DNA of 64,000 nucleotides from Streptomyces sporangiiformans (GTDB taxonomy: Bacteria > Actinomycetota > Actinomycetes > Streptomycetales > Streptomycetaceae): contig NZ_VCHX02000352.1 in NCBI RefSeq assembly GCF_005768555.2, positions 83,856-147,855 of the forward strand, given 5' to 3'. The translations under genes and the position numbers were made by a program. Positions 33,071-41,280 of the stretch are shown here, piece by piece. The notes beneath the pieces were generated by a model. It saw only the letters and a list, made by a program, of their open reading frames with translations, searched no databases and was not told the DNA's origin. Numbering within the stretch: the stretch's first letter is position 1; each line of letters begins with the position of its first letter.

Positions 33071-33511
33071 TCAGTCGACGTGCCACAGGAAGCGGTGAGT
33101 GTGAATCGCGAAGTAGGGGAAGTTCTCCACGGATGCGACACCCTCGACGGGCCGCACGACGTCGTTGATGAAGTCCAGAAGATCCCGAGGCTGAGGGCAC
33201 ACCACCTCCGCGAACAGGTCGAAGCCGCCGGCCGTCAGGACCGTGTACACGACTTCGTCGTGCCGGGACAGTTCATCGGCGACCGCCCGGGGATCGCCGT
33301 CGATGCGCAAGCCCAGGAGTGCCATCGTCTGCCGGCCCATGGTCATCGGGTCGGTCACTCCGACGACCTGGACCGCCTTGGTGTCGATCAGCCGCTGCAG
33401 CCGGAGCCTCGCGGCCGAGGGTGACAACCCCACCTTCGGACCCAGATCGGCGTAAGGGATCCGGCCGTCGACCTGCAGCTCCCGCAGGATGGCCCGGTCG
33501 ATGTCGTCCAT
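33071..33511 (-). CDS. Lrp/AsnC family regulator
   Basis: A 146-residue feast/famine regulator. The N-terminal helix-turn-helix follows the family exactly: DDIDRAILRELQVDGRIPYA, then LGPKVGLSPSAARLRLQRL. The C-terminal RAM (ligand-binding) domain spans about 65-140. Such proteins sense amino acids as octamers. ATG 33511 is preceded by GGAGAGAGG; an upstream frame to 33589 lacks a site and would run over the palindrome. It is upstream of the aminotransferase gene in the same direction, which suggests that it controls amino acid or amino-alcohol use by that enzyme. Confidence 0.92.
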   Translation of the reverse strand: MDDIDRAILRELQVDGRIPYADLGPKVGLSPSAARLRLQRLIDTKAVQVVGVTDPMTMGRQTMALLGLRIDGDPRAVADELSRHDEVVYTVLTAGGFDLFAEVVCPQPRDLLDFINDVVRPVEGVASVENFPYFAIHTHRFLWHVD

Positions 33512-33539
33512 GCAGCACCTCTCTCCTGCGTGAACGGCA

Positions 33540-33568
33540 GGCATTGCGCTTGTTTCAAGCACAATGCC
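33540..33568. promoter_or_regulatory. 29-bp near-perfect palindrome, Lrp autoregulatory site
   Basis: Two 13-bp arms (GGCATTGCGCTTG and its inverse, 12 of 13 matches) around TTT, centred about 43 bp upstream of the lrp start. A further half site TTCAAGCG lies about 25 bp beyond. Position and symmetry suggest autoregulation by the Lrp-type protein. Confidence 0.65.
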
Positions 33569-33660
33569 GGATCCATGTGCTCGATTCAAGCGTAAGGACG
33601 ATGGAATCGAGCGAATCGTGTGCGCGGGTTCCCGTGAGCGCTACAGAGTCCTGACGTTGA

Positions 33661-34272
33661 TCACGACCAATGAACCAGGCTGTCGTCCAGGAACTCCCTT
33701 ACGTGGCGCATGACTTGCGCCCGGTCCGTGCCGCGCAGGCCGATCGCCACTTGGATGGAGAAGCCGTCGAGGAGCGCCCGGAGGCGAGCCGCGAAACGGT
33801 CCGGGTCGACGGAACGGAACTCCCCCCTCGACACCCCCTCCGCCAGCAGCGCCACCAGGTCCCGGTGCCAGGCGCCCTCGATGGCGGCCTGGCGGTCGCG
33901 GGCGTCGTCGTCGGCGTTCTGCGAGCGGTTCCAGACCTCCAGCCACAGCGTCCAGTGCGGGTCGCGGTGGCCGTCGGGGACGTACAGGTCGACGTACGCG
34001 TCGAGCCGCTCACGGGCGGACGTGGTGCGGGTCAGCAGCCGGCCGCGTTCGGCGCCGAGCCGGCCCTCGCTCCACTCCAAGGTCCGCAGCAGCAGTTCGT
34101 CCTTGGAGTGGAAGTAGTAGAGGAGATGGCCGCTGCTCATGCCGACCTCGCGGCCGAGCGCCGCCATGGTGAGCTTCTCCAGGCCACGCTCGGCGATCAT
34201 CGCCATGGCGGTGGCGAGGACGTCCTCGCGGGGCGGGGCGGGGGTGCGGCGGCGGGCGCCCGGGGTGGTCAT
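33661..34272 (-). CDS. TetR family regulator
   Basis: A 203-residue TetR protein. The DNA-binding region contains DVLATAMAMIAERGLEKLTM and the recognition segment LGREVGMSSGHLLYYFHSKDELL. The C-terminal part resembles the BetI-like TetR_C group (WTLWLEVWNRSQNADDDARD). The start ATG 34272 overlaps the stop of the upstream Cys-rich protein gene by four bases, so the two are cotranslated. The genes before it, on the same strand, are agmatine deiminase and urease, suggesting control of polyamine or urea nitrogen use. Confidence 0.9.
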   Translation of the reverse strand: MTTPGARRRTPAPPREDVLATAMAMIAERGLEKLTMAALGREVGMSSGHLLYYFHSKDELLLRTLEWSEGRLGAERGRLLTRTTSARERLDAYVDLYVPDGHRDPHWTLWLEVWNRSQNADDDARDRQAAIEGAWHRDLVALLAEGVSRGEFRSVDPDRFAARLRALLDGFSIQVAIGLRGTDRAQVMRHVREFLDDSLVHWS

Positions 34273-34766
34273 ACCGGGCTCACCCGTACGGCGTCGGGCA
34301 GGAAGTGGATCTCGTACGGGACGTAGCAGTCGCTGAACAGGGTCGCGACCACCGCGCCGCAGCTGCCGCACACCTGGTTGGGCCCCTCCTGGCCGGGTGC
34401 CCCGCAGCAGCCGACCTCCGACGACTCGGGGTCGCGGGACAGCCGCCCGGCGGTGTCCGCCGGGTGTGTCACCAGGGTGTCGCGCGGCCCGGCGGACATC
34501 AGGCACCCGTCGCCGTCGGGGTTCGACATGCACAGCCCCGGGATCGCCGCTCCCGCCCACTGAGGATCCGGATGCGGCACGAAAGGCGCCCCGGACGGCT
34601 CCGGATCCACCGCGTACGTGCCGCGCGGCACCGTCGGCGGGGCGTGCCGGGCGCCGTCCGGGCCCGGCAGCCCGTCGTACTCAGGGCGCTCAGGCAGCTC
34701 GGGCAGCCGGCGCAGCGGTTCGGTGAGGGGATGGCCGCAGGCCGTGCAGAGCAGCTGTACGTTCAC
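34269..34766 (-). CDS. Cys-rich protein of unknown function
   Basis: A 165-residue protein with nine or ten cysteines in metal-ligand-like groups: CTACG near the start, GLCMSNPDGDGC in the middle, GCCGAPG and VCGSCGA near the end. The pattern suggests a zinc-binding or iron-sulfur small protein, but no family is recognised. The end reads CYVPYEIHFLPDAVRVSPV. It starts with GTG 34766, nine bases after the agmatine deiminase stop, and overlaps the TetR start, so it is part of the polyamine operon. It may sense metals or redox state for the operon; function unknown. Confidence 0.7.
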   Translation of the reverse strand: MNVQLLCTACGHPLTEPLRRLPELPERPEYDGLPGPDGARHAPPTVPRGTYAVDPEPSGAPFVPHPDPQWAGAAIPGLCMSNPDGDGCLMSAGPRDTLVTHPADTAGRLSRDPESSEVGCCGAPGQEGPNQVCGSCGAVVATLFSDCYVPYEIHFLPDAVRVSPV

Positions 34767-34775
34767 CTGTACGTT

Positions 34776-35825
34776 CTACCTGACCGTCGCCCTCGGCTGC
34801 TGCTGCGTGACGCAGTGGATGCCGCCGCCGCCCGCGAAGATCGTCCGCGCGTCCACCAATGTCACCGTCCGCTGCGGGAACAGCCGGCGGAAGATGCCGG
34901 CGGCGATCTCGTCCCGGGGGTCGTCGAAGCCGCACAGGACGACGCCGCCGTTGCAGAGATAGTGGTTGATGTAGGAGTAGTCGGCCCAGTGGCCGTCGGC
35001 CTCCAGGACGGTCGGGGCGGGCACCTCGACAACCTCCAGGCGGCGGCCGCGCGCGTCGGTCTGCGCCTTCAGCAGGCCGACGACCTCCTGCGTCACCTCG
35101 TGGTCGGGGTGGGCCGGGTCCGGCTGCACATGGGCCACGACCACACCGGGACGGGCGAACGCGGCGACGATGTCCACGTGGCCGAGGGTGCCGAAGCCGT
35201 ACGGGGGGTAGTCGCCGGTGAGGCCGCGCGGCAGCCAGATCGCCTTGCGGGTGCCGAGGTGGGCGTGGATCTCGGCCTCCACCTGCTCGCGGGTCCAGTG
35301 CGGGTTGCGTTCCGGCCCGAGCTGGACCGTCTCCGTCAGCAGGACCGTGCCCTCGCCGTCGACGTGGATGGCACCGCCTTCGTTGACGAGCTCCGAGGTG
35401 TACGTCTTCGCCGAGCCCGCAAGGTCGGAGACGTACACTGCGATCTTCGCGTCGTGCTCCCAGCGCGCCCAGTCCTGGGCACCCCAGCCGTTGAACGTCC
35501 AGTCCACGGCGGCGAGTTCACCGGCACCGTTGGTGAGGAACGTGGGCCCGATGTCGCGCATCCAGGCGTCGTCGAGGTCCCGCTCGACCGTGTCGACGCC
35601 GCGCCCGAGCAGAGCGCGCGCCTCGGCCGACTGTCCGGGGCCGCACACCACCGTCACCGGCTCGAAGCGGCGCACCGCGCGAGCGACCGAGGCCCAGGCG
35701 ATGCGCGCGGCGGCCAGGTCCTCGGGGTCGTCGAAGGTCGGGTTCGGGCCCGGCCACGCCATCCAGGTGCGCTCGTGCGGGGTCCACTCGGCGGGCATGC
35801 GGAAGCCGTCGGCGGCAGCGGACAT
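34776..35825 (-). CDS. aguA: Agmatine deiminase
   Basis: A 349-residue agmatine deiminase of the peptidyl-arginine deiminase-like fold. It converts agmatine to N-carbamoylputrescine and ammonia in the cytoplasm. The catalytic Cys is Cys338 in FAGGGGIHCVTQQQP at the C-terminus, exactly where AguA carries it; the substrate acid/base segments WMAWPGP, DDAWMRDIGP, GAIHVDGEG and GTLGHVDI are intact. The start ATG 35825 follows the urease genes by about 26 bp, so it may belong to one transcript with ureAB-ureC and together release ammonia. An N-carbamoylputrescine amidase gene is not present in the window. Confidence 0.95.
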   Translation of the reverse strand: MSAAADGFRMPAEWTPHERTWMAWPGPNPTFDDPEDLAAARIAWASVARAVRRFEPVTVVCGPGQSAEARALLGRGVDTVERDLDDAWMRDIGPTFLTNGAGELAAVDWTFNGWGAQDWARWEHDAKIAVYVSDLAGSAKTYTSELVNEGGAIHVDGEGTVLLTETVQLGPERNPHWTREQVEAEIHAHLGTRKAIWLPRGLTGDYPPYGFGTLGHVDIVAAFARPGVVVAHVQPDPAHPDHEVTQEVVGLLKAQTDARGRRLEVVEVPAPTVLEADGHWADYSYINHYLCNGGVVLCGFDDPRDEIAAGIFRRLFPQRTVTLVDARTIFAGGGGIHCVTQQQPRATVR

Positions 35826-35850
35826 GAGTGATCCTTACAGGCTGTGACAT

Positions 35851-37563
35851 TTAAAGGAAATACAGGCGGTTGAGGGAGACGGACTCGGCCGGTTCGGAGC
35901 GCAGCGGCTCTCCGTCGAGCGTGACCAGCCCCGTGCGCTGGTCCACATCGACCGCTCCGGTACGGGAGTTGAGGCGCAGGTCGGCCGGCCCGATGCCGCG
36001 CGTGCCCTGTACGGCGACCCTGCGGCGCCGGGTCGGCATCGAGTCGCCTCCCTGGTCGACGGCCGCCTGGGCGACGAAGGCGACCGAGATGTCGGCGGGC
36101 GTGGCACCGTGGGCCCCGAACTGCGGGCCGAGGACGAGGGGTTCGCAGGTGTCGGTGGCGGCCCCCGGGTCACCGACCACGCCGTACGCCGGGAAGCCGG
36201 CCTTGAGCACCAGCTGCGGCTTGGCGCCGAAGTACTCCGGCCGCCACAGCACGAGGTCGGCGAGCTTGCCGACCTCGATCGACCCCACCTCGTGGGCGAG
36301 GCCGTGCGCGATGGCCGGGTTGATCGTCAGCTTGGCCATGTAGCGCAGGACGCGCTCGTTGTCGTGGCCCTCGTCCGGGGCGCCGAACTCGGCCTTCATC
36401 TTCCCGGCCATCGCGAACGTACGGCGGACGGTCTCGCCGGCCCGCCCCATCCCCTGCGCGTCCGACGACGTGATGCCGATCGCGCCCAGGTCGTGCAGCA
36501 CGTCCTCGGCGCCCATGGTCCCGGCGCGGATGCGGTCGCGGGCCATGGCGGCGTCGCCGGGCAGGTCGGTCTTGAGGTCGTGGACGGAGACGATCATGCC
36601 GTAGTGCTCGGCGACGGCGTCCCGGCCGAAGGGGAGGGTGGGGTTGGTAGAGGAGCCGATGACGTTCGGGACGCCGGCCATCGTCAGCACGTTCGGGACG
36701 TGTCCGCCGCCGCAGCCCTCGATGTGGAAGGCGTGGATGGTCCGGCCCTCCAGCACGCGCAGGGTGTCCTCGACGGAGAGGCATTCGTTCAACCCGTCGC
36801 TGTGCAGGGCCACTTGGACGTCGTGTTCCTCGGCGACACGCAAGGCGGTGTCCAGGGCGCGCGTGTGGGCACCCATGTCCTCGTGCACCTTGAAACCGGA
36901 CGCGCCGCCCTCGGCGAGGGCCTCCACCAAGGGCGCCGAGGAGGACGACGAACCGCGCCCGAGGAAGCCGATGTTGACCGGCCAGGCGTCGAAGGCGTTG
37001 AACGCGTGCCGCAGCGCCCACGGCGAGTTGACCCCGACGCCCCACACGGGCCCGAACTCCTGCCCGATGATCGTGGTGACGCCGGAGGCGAGCGAGGCTT
37101 CCATGATCCGCGGCGACAGCAGGTGGACGTGGGTGTCGACGGCTCCGGCGGTCGCGATGAGCCCCTCGCCGGACACGATCGAGGTCCCGGTGCCCACGAC
37201 GACGTCGACCCCGTCGAGGGTGTCGGGGTTCCCGGCCCGCCCGACCGAGCAGATCCGGCCTTCCCTGATGCCGATGGAGACCTTGCGGATCCCCAGCGCC
37301 GCGTCGATCACGACGACGTTGCTGATGACCACGTCACAGGTCTCCCGGACGGCGGCCGCCTTGAGGTGCAGTCCGTCCCGGGCGGTCTTGCCGAACCCGG
37401 CTAGGAACTCGTCGCCGTAGCACTGGGAGTCGGACTCGACGCGGATCGTCAGGCCGGAGTCGCCCAGCCGGATCCGGTCGCCCGCGCGCGGGCCGTGGGT
37501 GGAGGCGTACTCGTACGGGCTGAGGCGGTGGGCCTTAGCGGGGTGGCCTCCTGGGCGGCTCAT
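35851..37563 (-). CDS. ureC: Urease alpha subunit, divergent type
   Basis: A 570-residue urease catalytic subunit. The nickel-site residues are present: His145 and His147 (DTHVH), the carbamylated Lys225 and His227 (FKVHED), His254 (ALHSD), His280 (FHIEG) and Asp368 (SSDAQ). The mobile flap differs from the classical enzyme: the position of flap Cys319 (VCHHL in Klebsiella) is Val327, in MIVSVHDL, while the catalytic His is kept at His328. Overall it is a full-length but divergent UreC. The start overlaps the ureAB stop by four bases. Urease accessory genes (ureD, E, F, G) are absent nearby, so nickel insertion must come from elsewhere or the activity differs. Confidence 0.93.
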   Translation of the reverse strand: MSRPGGHPAKAHRLSPYEYASTHGPRAGDRIRLGDSGLTIRVESDSQCYGDEFLAGFGKTARDGLHLKAAAVRETCDVVISNVVVIDAALGIRKVSIGIREGRICSVGRAGNPDTLDGVDVVVGTGTSIVSGEGLIATAGAVDTHVHLLSPRIMEASLASGVTTIIGQEFGPVWGVGVNSPWALRHAFNAFDAWPVNIGFLGRGSSSSSAPLVEALAEGGASGFKVHEDMGAHTRALDTALRVAEEHDVQVALHSDGLNECLSVEDTLRVLEGRTIHAFHIEGCGGGHVPNVLTMAGVPNVIGSSTNPTLPFGRDAVAEHYGMIVSVHDLKTDLPGDAAMARDRIRAGTMGAEDVLHDLGAIGITSSDAQGMGRAGETVRRTFAMAGKMKAEFGAPDEGHDNERVLRYMAKLTINPAIAHGLAHEVGSIEVGKLADLVLWRPEYFGAKPQLVLKAGFPAYGVVGDPGAATDTCEPLVLGPQFGAHGATPADISVAFVAQAAVDQGGDSMPTRRRRVAVQGTRGIGPADLRLNSRTGAVDVDQRTGLVTLDGEPLRSEPAESVSLNRLYFL

Positions 37564-38264
37564 CGCTCGACCCCCTGAACAGGTGTTTCCGGTACGCCGA
37601 GGTAGCCGCAGGCGGCGGCGCGGCGCAGTGCCTCCTCGCGGGCGCCGGGCGCGTCCAGTGCCCCGTCGACCAGACCGGCGAACCCGATGGCGATCCGGTC
37701 GCCCCCGATGGGCACCAGCCCGACCTCGAGGCTCTCCCCCGGCCCGAACCGCACGGACGACCCGGCGGGTACGGCGAGCCGCATCCCGTAGGCCCTCTCG
37801 CGTGCGAAGTCGAGCCGCGGGTTGGCCTCGAAGAAGTGGAAGTGGGAGGTGACGGAGACCGGCACGGTGGCGGTGTTGGTGACCGTCAGCCGGACGGCCG
37901 CCTCGGGCTCGGCGTGCTCGGGACCCGGCAGCAGCGCACCCGGAGCCCGCTCACCGAGACTCCCGCCGATCGGATCGCTCACGACCGCGAGCCGCGAACC
38001 GTCGTCGAAGACCGCCTCGACATGCACCTCGGTGACGACGTCCGCGACGCCCGGCAGCACGTCGTCCGGGCCGAGCACGGATCTGGCGCGCTCGACGGCC
38101 TCCGCGAGCCGGGCACCGTCGCGGGCGGCCTCGCAGACGGTGTCCGCGATCAGCGCGGTCGCCTCCGGCACGTTGAGCAGCAGACCGCGGGCGCGGCGGG
38201 CGCGGGCCAGTTCGGCGGCTCCGAAGAGCAGCAGCCGGTCACGCTCCGTGGGAGTGAGTCTCAT
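37560..38264 (-). CDS. ureAB: Fused urease gamma-beta subunit
   Basis: A 234-residue fusion of UreA and UreB, as in Helicobacter-type and many actinobacterial second ureases. Residues 1-100 match UreA (MRLTPTERDRLLLFGAAELA, LLLNVPEATALIADTVCEAARDG in part), and residues about 120-225 match UreB (VTNTATVPVSVTSHFHFFEA, GMRLAVPAGSSVRFGPGES and the FGFAG-like IAIGFAGLVDG). It forms the structural trimer with UreC. The stop overlaps ureC. A 13-bp inverted repeat lies about 40 bp upstream of ATG 38264. Confidence 0.94.
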   Translation of the reverse strand: MRLTPTERDRLLLFGAAELARARRARGLLLNVPEATALIADTVCEAARDGARLAEAVERARSVLGPDDVLPGVADVVTEVHVEAVFDDGSRLAVVSDPIGGSLGERAPGALLPGPEHAEPEAAVRLTVTNTATVPVSVTSHFHFFEANPRLDFARERAYGMRLAVPAGSSVRFGPGESLEVGLVPIGGDRIAIGFAGLVDGALDAPGAREEALRRAAACGYLGVPETPVQGVER

Positions 38265-38301
38265 GCCGCGAACACCTCCTCGCTTCGCTCAGGTTAGAGC
38301 A

Positions 38302-38314
38302 ACACTCTAAGTGT
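38302..38314. promoter_or_regulatory. Inverted repeat upstream of ureAB
   Basis: ACACTCTAAGTGT, 5-bp arms around CTA, lies 38 bp before the ureAB start, near where the promoter should be. It is a possible operator, perhaps for the TetR encoded at the end of the operon. Confidence 0.35.
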
Positions 38315-38608
38315 GGAATACCTTAGGTGGAAGTGTTTCTTGGCCGAACCGATTCCCCCACATCGAACGTCGCTCTAATCTTCGGGACGCCCCAGAAGGC
38401 CGACCGCCGAGGAGCGTCCGCCAGTGCTTGGCGTTGTCCGTCGTCACCAGCAAGCCGCGCACGCGCTCGTCCTCGCCCGCGCTCTGGGTGAGGGACAGTG
38501 CCGCGGTGCCGCCCCGCGCGCGGCGAGGTCCAGGCCCACAGCGCCGCACGACCCGCCGACCGGCATGGGCCGGTCGACGGGCTGGAAGCCGCACCGCGTC
38601 CGGTCGAT
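38315..38608. other. Gap with a possible protein remnant
   Basis: About 290 bp between ureAB and the ABC transporter operon. Minus-strand translation gives a protein-like stretch (ALSLTQSAGEDERVRGLLVT, TDNAKHWRTLLGG) around 38390-38510, and just upstream, in another frame, SCGAVGLDLAARG. It may be the broken end of a lost gene. I do not recognise the family. Confidence 0.4.
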
Positions 38609-39433
38609 TCACGTCGTGGCGGGCTCGTCGTCGAGGCGGAACCTCGGGTCGCCCGGGACGGACGCGAGGAGTTGAGCGGTGTACGGGTGGTTCGGCTCGG
38701 CGAAGGTGGCTCCGGTCGGGCCGAGCTCGACGAGGTCCCCGTGCAGCAGGACCGCGACCGTGTCGCTGACGTGCCGGACGACGGCCAGGTCGTGCGAGAT
38801 GAACAGCATCGTCAGCGAGAGCCGGCGACGCAGATCGGCGAGCAGGTTGAGGATCTCGGCCTGGGTCGTCAGGTCGAGGGCCGAGGTGATCTCGTCGGCG
38901 ATGACGAACCGGGGACGCGGTGCGAGGGCCCGTGCGATCGCCAGCCGCTGCCGTTGGCCGCCGGAGAACTCGTGCGGGTAGCGGTCCATGGTGTCCGGGT
39001 CGAGGCTCACCTGGCTGAGCAGCTCGGCGATTCGGGTCCGGACCGGTTTTACCCTGGCCCGGATCGGATCGAGTGCCTCGGCGAGCGACTGCGCGACGGT
39101 GCGCCGCGGGTCGAACGAGGAGTACGGGTCCTGCGGGATCATCTGGACCGTCGCGGCTCCCGCCCGTGCGCGCGAGGTGCGCAGCGGGGCGCCGTCCACG
39201 AGGATCCGGCCGCTCGACGGCTTGTGGACGCCGACGAGTGTCCGCGCGAGCGTCGTCTTGCCCGACCCGGACTCTCCGACGAGTGCGAGGGTGGTGCCCC
39301 GGGGGATGTCGAACGAGACTTCCTTGAGCACCCTGCGGGCCGCGATGCCGTGGCCGAGCTCGACGGTGAGATCCTCGACGCGCAGCAGCGGGGTGGCCGC
39401 CTGCGGGTCCGGTGTGGTGGCGGTGGCGGACAT
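38609..39433 (-). CDS. ABC transporter ATP-binding protein (oligopeptide type)
   Basis: A 274-residue ATPase of the DppF/OppF type. Walker A is GESGSGKTTLA, the Q-loop is MIPQDPYSSFDPR, the signature is FSGGQRQR, Walker B is FVIADEITSALD, followed by the H-loop His in ISHDLAVV. It includes the C-terminal peptide-transporter segment HPYTAQLLASVPGDP. The start ATG 39433 shares its A with the stop of the preceding gene (TGATG). It is the second ATPase of the five-gene uptake operon; the two ATPase domains form the heterodimeric motor. Confidence 0.94.
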   Translation of the reverse strand: MSATATTPDPQAATPLLRVEDLTVELGHGIAARRVLKEVSFDIPRGTTLALVGESGSGKTTLARTLVGVHKPSSGRILVDGAPLRTSRARAGAATVQMIPQDPYSSFDPRRTVAQSLAEALDPIRARVKPVRTRIAELLSQVSLDPDTMDRYPHEFSGGQRQRLAIARALAPRPRFVIADEITSALDLTTQAEILNLLADLRRRLSLTMLFISHDLAVVRHVSDTVAVLLHGDLVELGPTGATFAEPNHPYTAQLLASVPGDPRFRLDDEPATT

Positions 39434-41280
39434 CAGCGGCTCCCTTCCGCGGCCGGGGGGCGGTCCGCGGCTTTGTCGGAAAGGTCGTCCGACGGCGCCC
39501 CGCTCGGCTGCGCCGCATGCGCGTCGGCCGTCCACCGGACCGCGCTGAGGGTTCCACCGGCCTCGACCGCGGCGGGCGTCGCCGCGAGCAACGCGCGGGT
39601 GTACGGGTGGGTGACCGTCCCCCGGCGCAGGTCGCCGCCCGTCGTCCGGTCGACGACCCGGCCCCCGTGGAGCACCAGGACGGTGTCACAGAGCACGCCG
39701 ACCACGCCGATGTCGTGCGAGATGAACAGCATCGCCGTGCCGTGCTCGCGGTTGATGCGTCGGAACTGGCGCAGCACCTCCGCCTGGACGGTGACATCGA
39801 GTGCCGTCGTCGGCTCGTCGGCGATGAGCAGCCGCGGGTTCGTCGTCATCGCGGAGGCGATCGAGGCGCGCTGGAGCATGCCGCCGCTCAGCTCGTGCGG
39901 GTGCTGGCGCAGCCGACGGTCCGGCTCGGTGACGTGGATGTCGGCCAGGGCGCGGACCATGTCCTGCGCGGCCTGACGCCGGGGCGTCCCCAGATGCACC
40001 CTGGCCACCTCCGTGAGCTGGGTGCCGAGCCTCAGCGCGGGGTTGAACGTGCCGATCGGGTCCTGGTAGACGATGCCGATCTCGGTCGCGAGGCGTCGCT
40101 CCGGCGGTGTTCCGAGCAGGTCGAGGTCGCCGAGGGCAAGGCGCGACGCGTTCGCCCGCACGCCCTCGGGGAGTAGGCCCGCGACCGCCATGGCGATGGT
40201 GGACTTGCCCGAGCCCGACTCCCCGACGAGGCCGACGATCTGGCCGGCTCCGATGGTGAACGACACGTCGTCGACGAGTGTCCGGTCGCCGGCCCGCACA
40301 GTCAGCCCGGCGACGGTCAGCAGGCCGTCCTGCCCCGTGCCGGTCGCTGCCCCCGCACCGCCCGACGCCAAAGACGCCTGCGCCGCGCCGTCCTGTGCCG
40401 GGGCGGCCGGTCCCGCCGCCTCCGCCGTCTTGGCCGGTGCGGGCGCTGTGCCGCGGGTTCGCGGGTCGACGAGTGAGGCCACGCCGTCTCCGAGGAGCAT
40501 GGCGCCCACACCGGTGACGATGAGCATGATCGACGGAGCGAGGACGACCGACGGCTGAGCGAAGATCGACGGCAGCGCCTCGTTGAGCAGCCGGCCCCAG
40601 TCGTACTGCGGGTTCTGCACACCGAGGCCGACGAACGACAGACTGCTGATGTCGAGCAGGGACAGGGTGAAGCTCGAACTGAGGAGCACCAGCAGCGGCC
40701 CGCTGATGTTCGGCAGGACATGCCGGCCCAGGATGCGCAGGCCGGGGACGCCGAGCAGGCGCGCGGTGAGCACGTAGTCCTTGTCCGCGACGGTCGCGGC
40801 GAGATTCGCCGTCAACCGCGCGAACCCGGGGACGCCGGCGACGGCGATCGCGACGATCGCGGACCCCATGCCCGGCCCGAGCACCGCCGCGATGACGAGG
40901 GCGAGCACGAGCGAGGGGAAGGCCACCGCCGAGTCGATGAGCCGCAGACAGGTCTCGCGCAGCCACCCGGGTGCGAGGTGGACCAGCGCGCCGATCGCGA
41001 CGCCGGCGACGAACGAGGCGGCGGTGGCGGCGGCGGCCATGAGCAGAGTGAGCCGGGTCGCGACGAGCGCCCGGGCGAGGACGTCACGGCCGAAGGCGTC
41101 GGTGCCGAGGAGATGCTCGGCGCCGGGCCCGAGCCGGGCGTCGTCGGTGAGGGTCTCGGCGGAGCCGCTCAGCAGCAGCGGGGCTACGAGGGCGACGACG
41201 AGGAGCAGTCCGAGGATCACCGCGCCGGACAGCAGCGACGGGTTGCGGCGCCATCGGCGCACGGTCGCGTCAGTGGCCAC
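39433..41280 (-). CDS. Fused ABC permease (DppC-like) and ATP-binding protein (DppD-like)
   Basis: A 615-residue fusion. Residues about 1-280 are a DppC-type permease with five to six membrane helices and the EAA-like loop DYVLTARLLGVPGLRILGRH. An Ala/Gly/Pro-rich linker (about 285-325) joins an ATPase domain: GESGSGKSTIA, QDPIGTFNPA, LSGGMLQR, LIADEPTTALD and ISHDIGVV. Such permease-ATPase fusions occur in Actinobacteria for peptide or nickel uptake. GTG 41280, five bases after GGAGG, is preferred over the TTG 15 bases earlier. It overlaps the upstream permease stop by 11 bases. Confidence 0.92.
   Translation of the reverse strand: MATDATVRRWRRNPSLLSGAVILGLLLVVALVAPLLLSGSAETLTDDARLGPGAEHLLGTDAFGRDVLARALVATRLTLLMAAAATAASFVAGVAIGALVHLAPGWLRETCLRLIDSAVAFPSLVLALVIAAVLGPGMGSAIVAIAVAGVPGFARLTANLAATVADKDYVLTARLLGVPGLRILGRHVLPNISGPLLVLLSSSFTLSLLDISSLSFVGLGVQNPQYDWGRLLNEALPSIFAQPSVVLAPSIMLIVTGVGAMLLGDGVASLVDPRTRGTAPAPAKTAEAAGPAAPAQDGAAQASLASGGAGAATGTGQDGLLTVAGLTVRAGDRTLVDDVSFTIGAGQIVGLVGESGSGKSTIAMAVAGLLPEGVRANASRLALGDLDLLGTPPERRLATEIGIVYQDPIGTFNPALRLGTQLTEVARVHLGTPRRQAAQDMVRALADIHVTEPDRRLRQHPHELSGGMLQRASIASAMTTNPRLLIADEPTTALDVTVQAEVLRQFRRINREHGTAMLFISHDIGVVGVLCDTVLVLHGGRVVDRTTGGDLRRGTVTHPYTRALLAATPAAVEAGGTLSAVRWTADAHAAQPSGAPSDDLSDKAADRPPAAEGSR

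Noticed and set aside
32872..33168. Frames inside the hairpin region
   Set aside because: Both strands give short frames there, but they are explained by the inverted repeat, with no family match.
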